Positions 61,017 through 64,000 of a DNA stretch of 64,000 bases are shown here, in pieces. Made by a program: the position numbers and the translations under genes. The notes beneath the pieces are model-generated. The model saw only the letters and a list, made by a program, of their open reading frames with translations, ran no database searches and was not told where the DNA came from. The stretch is taken from NCBI GenBank assembly GCA_023436885.1, contig JAEZHI010000019.1, positions 1 to 64,000 of the forward strand. Direction: 5' to 3'. Origin of the DNA: Pseudomonadota bacterium. Lineage in GTDB: Bacteria; Pseudomonadota; Alphaproteobacteria; Rhizobiales; Pleomorphomonadaceae. Numbering within the stretch: position 1 is the first letter of the stretch; each line of letters starts with the position of its first letter.

Positions 61017-63776
61017 TTATGCCAGTCGCGCCAGCGCTTCACGCACCTTGACCAAGCGTTCGGCGTAACCATCGCGCTTGGCCTTCTCTTCCTCGACCAC
61101 CTCTTCCGGGGCCTTGGCAACGAAGGCGGCGTTGCCCAGCTTCTTCTCGATGCGCTCGATTTCGCCCACCAGCTTGCCCTCTTCCTTGCCGAGGCGGGCA
61201 CGCTCACCATCGAGATCAACCACGCCGGAGAGCGGCAGGGCGATGACGCCGTCGGCGGTGACGATCTGGGCAGACTGGCCCGGCGCCACATCGGCCGTCG
61301 AGACTTCCGACACGCGGGCAAGACGCAGGATGGCCGGCGTGTGAGTGCCAAGCCAGCTCTTCACCTTGTCCGAAGCACCAACCAGAACCAGCGGCAGCAA
61401 CGTCGCTGGCGCGACGTTCATCTCGGCGCGAACCGAGCGGATTTCGGTGATGACGTCGATCAGCCAGTTAATCTCGTCGGCAGCGTCTGTCGTCTCGCGA
61501 CTACCTTCCGGCCAAGCGGTCAGCACCAGCAGGTTTTCGCGAGCGGGACCGGTTTCGCCGGTCTTGGTCCAGAGCTCCTCGGTGATGAACGGCATGAAGG
61601 GATGCAGCACCTTCAAGATCTCGTCGATCACCCAGGCGCAGGTGGCGCGCGTCTCGTCCTTGGCCGAACCATCTTCGCCCGTCAGCACCGGCTTGGTGAA
61701 CTCGAGATACCAATCGCAGAAGGAGTTCCAGACGAAACGGTAGATGGCGCCGGCCGCATCGTTGAAGCGGTAGGCGTCGAGCGCTTCAGAAACCTCGGCC
61801 TGCGTCTTGCGCAGCTCGGTGACGACCCAGCGGTTGAGCGTCTCCGTCACCTTGTCGGGATCGAAACCGGCGACACGGACGCAGCCGTTCATCTCCGAGA
61901 AGCGGACGGCGTTCCAGAGCTTGGTCGCAAAGTTGCGATAGCCACCGACACGGCTGGTCGCCAGCTTGATGTCGCGGCCCTGAGCAGCCATGGCAGCGAG
62001 CGTGAAGCGCAGGGCATCGGCGCCGAACTCATCGATCAGATTGAGCGGATCGATGACGTTGCCCTTGGACTTCGACATCTTGGCGCCCTTCTCGTCACGG
62101 ACGAGGGCGTGGATGTAGACGTCCTTGAAGGGCTCGGTGCCCATGAAGTGCTTGCCCATCATCATCATCCGGGCAACCCAGAAGAAGATGATGTCAAAGC
62201 CGGTGATCAGCACGTTGGTCGGATAGTAGCGCTTGAGCTCCGGCGTCTCATCCGGCCAGCCCAGCGTCGAGAACGGCCAGAGCGCCGACGAGAACCAGGT
62301 GTCCAGCACATCCTCGTCGCGCTTCAGCTCGACCGCGTTGCCGTAGTGAGCCTTGGCTTCCTCGGCAGCCGCTGCCTCGCTCTCGGCAACAAACACCTTG
62401 CCGTCGGGACCATACCAGGCCGGGATCTGATGACCCCACCAGAGCTGGCGCGAGATGCACCAGGGCTGGATGTTTTCCATCCACTCGTAATAGGTCTTTT
62501 CCCAGTTCTTCGGCACGAAGCTGGTGCGGCCTTCCTTGACGGAGGCGAGCGCCGGCTCGGCCAGAACCTTGGCGTTGACGTACCACTGGTCGGTCAGGAA
62601 AGGCTCGATCGGCACACCACCGCGATCGCCGTGCGGCACCTGGTGGGTGTGCGGCTCGATCTTGTCGAGCAGGCCGGCAGCCTCGAAGGCGGCAACCACC
62701 AGCTTGCGCGCCTCGAAGCGATCCTTGCCATGCAGGCTTTCGACAGTCTGATCGAGTTCGGCCGATGGCGCGACACCCTCGAAGAAGTCGGCGTTATCCT
62801 TCAGCGTTACAGCCGCCTCGACGTCGAGGATGCTGATCGGCTTGCAGCCGTGCCGCCTGCCGACCTCGAAGTCGTTGAAGTCATGCGCCGGGGTGATCTT
62901 AACCGCGCCGGTGCCCTTGGTGGGATCGGAATATTCGTCAGCGACGATGGGGATCAGGCGGCCGACCAGCGGCAGCTTCACCTTCTTGCCGACGATCGCC
63001 TTGTAGCGCTCATCGGTCGGGTGCACCGCAACAGCCGTGTCACCCAGCATGGTTTCCGGGCGCGTAGTCGCAACGACGATGTAGTCGCGAGTCTCGAACT
63101 CGGTCGGCTTGCCGGCTTCGTCGAAGGCGATCGGATACTGATAGGTGACACCGTCGGCCAGCGGATAGCGGAAGTGCCAGAGATTGCCCTTCACCTCGGT
63201 CTGCACGACCTCAAGATCGGAGATGGCGGTGAGCAGCTTGGGATCCCAGTTGACGAGGCGCTTGTCCTTGTAGATCAGGCCCTCGCGATAAAGCTGGACG
63301 AACACCTTCAGCACGGCCTTGGACAGCCCGGCGTCCATGGTGAAACGCTCGCGCGACCAATCGCAGGAGGCACCGAGACGCTTCAGCTGGCCAACGATCG
63401 TACCGCCCGACTCGGCCTTCCACTCCCAGACGCGCTTCACGAACTCTTCGCGACCGATCTGGCGACGATGGATCTGCCTCTCTGCCAACTGGCGTTCCAC
63501 GACCATCTGCGTAGCAATGCCGGCGTGATCGAGACCAGGCTGCCAGAGCACGTCAAGCCCCCGCATGCGCTGCAGACGCACCAGAATGTCCTGCAGCGTA
63601 TTGTTGAGCGCGTGGCCCATATGTAGCGAACCGGTGACGTTCGGCGGCGGAATGACGATGGTGAAGGTGTCCTTGCCCGGCTGTTTGCCGGCGCCGGCGG
63701 CGAACGCCTTCGCATCTTCCCAGGCCTTGGCGATGCGCGGCTCCACGTCCGCCGCTTCGAATGTCTTATCCAGCAT
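61017..63776 (-). CDS. valS: Valyl-tRNA synthetase
   Basis: A 919-residue class I synthetase. The HIGH-type site is PPPNVTGSLHMGHALN (HMGH at 52-55); the editing domain includes VATTRPETMLGDTAVAVHP; KMSKSKGNVIDP is the second active-site motif; a C-terminal coiled-coil (LPLSGVVDLDGERARLGKEEGKLVGEIERIEKKLGN in part) is typical of ValS. ATG 63776 gives MLDKTFEAADVEPRIAKAWE; upstream in-frame codons are not part of the family. The next gene upstream on this strand is the DUF1127 gene. Confidence 0.97.
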   Translation of the reverse strand: MLDKTFEAADVEPRIAKAWEDAKAFAAGAGKQPGKDTFTIVIPPPNVTGSLHMGHALNNTLQDILVRLQRMRGLDVLWQPGLDHAGIATQMVVERQLAERQIHRRQIGREEFVKRVWEWKAESGGTIVGQLKRLGASCDWSRERFTMDAGLSKAVLKVFVQLYREGLIYKDKRLVNWDPKLLTAISDLEVVQTEVKGNLWHFRYPLADGVTYQYPIAFDEAGKPTEFETRDYIVVATTRPETMLGDTAVAVHPTDERYKAIVGKKVKLPLVGRLIPIVADEYSDPTKGTGAVKITPAHDFNDFEVGRRHGCKPISILDVEAAVTLKDNADFFEGVAPSAELDQTVESLHGKDRFEARKLVVAAFEAAGLLDKIEPHTHQVPHGDRGGVPIEPFLTDQWYVNAKVLAEPALASVKEGRTSFVPKNWEKTYYEWMENIQPWCISRQLWWGHQIPAWYGPDGKVFVAESEAAAAEEAKAHYGNAVELKRDEDVLDTWFSSALWPFSTLGWPDETPELKRYYPTNVLITGFDIIFFWVARMMMMGKHFMGTEPFKDVYIHALVRDEKGAKMSKSKGNVIDPLNLIDEFGADALRFTLAAMAAQGRDIKLATSRVGGYRNFATKLWNAVRFSEMNGCVRVAGFDPDKVTETLNRWVVTELRKTQAEVSEALDAYRFNDAAGAIYRFVWNSFCDWYLEFTKPVLTGEDGSAKDETRATCAWVIDEILKVLHPFMPFITEELWTKTGETGPARENLLVLTAWPEGSRETTDAADEINWLIDVITEIRSVRAEMNVAPATLLPLVLVGASDKVKSWLGTHTPAILRLARVSEVSTADVAPGQSAQIVTADGVIALPLSGVVDLDGERARLGKEEGKLVGEIERIEKKLGNAAFVAKAPEEVVEEEKAKRDGYAERLVKVREALARLA

Positions 63777-63863
63777 GATCCGACGTCTTTTCCTGTCGTC
63801 TTTGGGTGAGCGACGGTTAGCCGCTACGCCCTCGAAAATCAACAAGAAGCGCCCTTTCCGCCG

Positions 63864-64000
63864 TCAAAACCGATCCAGATCATCCCGACAATTGGCTGCT
63901 CGTCGCATGGCGGCTTCAGTTACCCGGCCGTCGAAAAAGCCAATATCGCGCAACATGTAGTCATTGAGATCCTCGACCCTGCCTCTCCGCCGGCGAGCAA
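63864..64000 (-). CDS. DUF1127 protein, 3' part
   Basis: About 44 C-terminal residues before a TGA at 63866-63864; the start is beyond the window edge. The sequence begins ARRRRGRVEDLNDYMLRDIGFFDG and continues RVTEAAMRRAANCRDDL, the arginine-rich LxxLxDxxLRDIG pattern of DUF1127 (as in small RNA-binding or phosphate/arginine-linked proteins of alphaproteobacteria). The usual 'DIGL' is here 'DIGF'. It precedes valS on the same strand with an 87-base gap. Confidence 0.8.
   Translation of the reverse strand, partial: ARRRRGRVEDLNDYMLRDIGFFDGRVTEAAMRRAANCRDDLDRF

Noticed and set aside
60975..63626. An 883-codon + strand frame across valS
   Set aside because: Entirely antisense to valS, which shows HMGH and KMSKS motifs. 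A spurious long frame in GC-rich DNA.

Overview
The window looks like a chromosomal segment of an alphaproteobacterium of the order Hyphomicrobiales (Rhizobiales). The support is combined: an imuA-imuB-dnaE2 mutasome under a GTTC-N7-GTTC LexA box, a CcrM-type GANTC methyltransferase, a split F0 operon (atpI-atpB-atpE-b'-b) with paired b and b' subunits, the smc/dsbA/DUF721/mutY/ccrM neighbourhood, ald with a divergent Lrp-family gene, and GC-rich coding with strong GC3 bias. A family such as Pleomorphomonadaceae is possible but cannot be fixed from sequence reading alone. No insertion sequence, prophage, CRISPR array, rRNA or tRNA was seen; nearly all of the window is ordinary chromosomal gene content with short spacers.

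Layout. 1-1330: 3' end of an altronate dehydratase and a LysE-type exporter. 1398-7326: the SOS mutagenesis operon (minus strand) with its promoter and LexA box. 7399-9216: a DeoR-type regulator divergent from a nudK / DUF4406 pair. 9306-11327: threonylcarbamoyl-AMP synthase and a histone-deacetylase-like amidohydrolase. 11328-12189: a palindrome-rich spacer and a short transcription unit for a 63-residue protein. 12212-14478: a copper-handling pair (PCu(A)C and DUF2946-like) and CorA. 14941-21909: AraC regulator, periplasmic CpdB, then the minus-strand run pdxH-xseB-dxs-GNAT. 22117-28865: DnaJ-family chaperone, DUF1499 membrane protein, MBL hydrolase, MFS exporter, and two RNA methyltransferases. 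28947-33625: alanine dehydrogenase with Lrp regulator, chemoreceptor, GNAT. 33636-38500: aroC, rnhB and the F0 ATP synthase operon. 38650-46168: smc, dsbA, DUF721, mutY, a candidate small RNA, and ccrM. 46343-53440: DUF1993, glycosyltransferase, an SOS-linked radical SAM protein, a small metallopeptidase, MBL hydrolase, and an NmrA/HxlR/alcohol dehydrogenase group. 53594-57462: ssb and uvrA flanking another LexA box. 57751-60101: folP-folB-folK plus an MfnB-like protein. 60110-64000: phosphoesterase, valS, and the 3' end of a DUF1127 protein.

Themes. Three LexA boxes of the same GTTC-N7-GTTC form tie together translesion synthesis (imuA/imuB/dnaE2), excision repair (uvrA, ssb) and a PA0069-type radical SAM protein related to spore photoproduct lyase. 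Genome maintenance is further represented by smc, mutY, rnhB, xseB and ccrM. The points most worth following up are the LexA box over the promoter of the radical SAM gene, the MfnB/DUF556-like protein that lacks the expected catalytic residues inside a folate operon, the roughly 180-nt candidate RNA between mutY and ccrM, and the DeoR/NudK/DUF4406 module with an 11-bp direct repeat.
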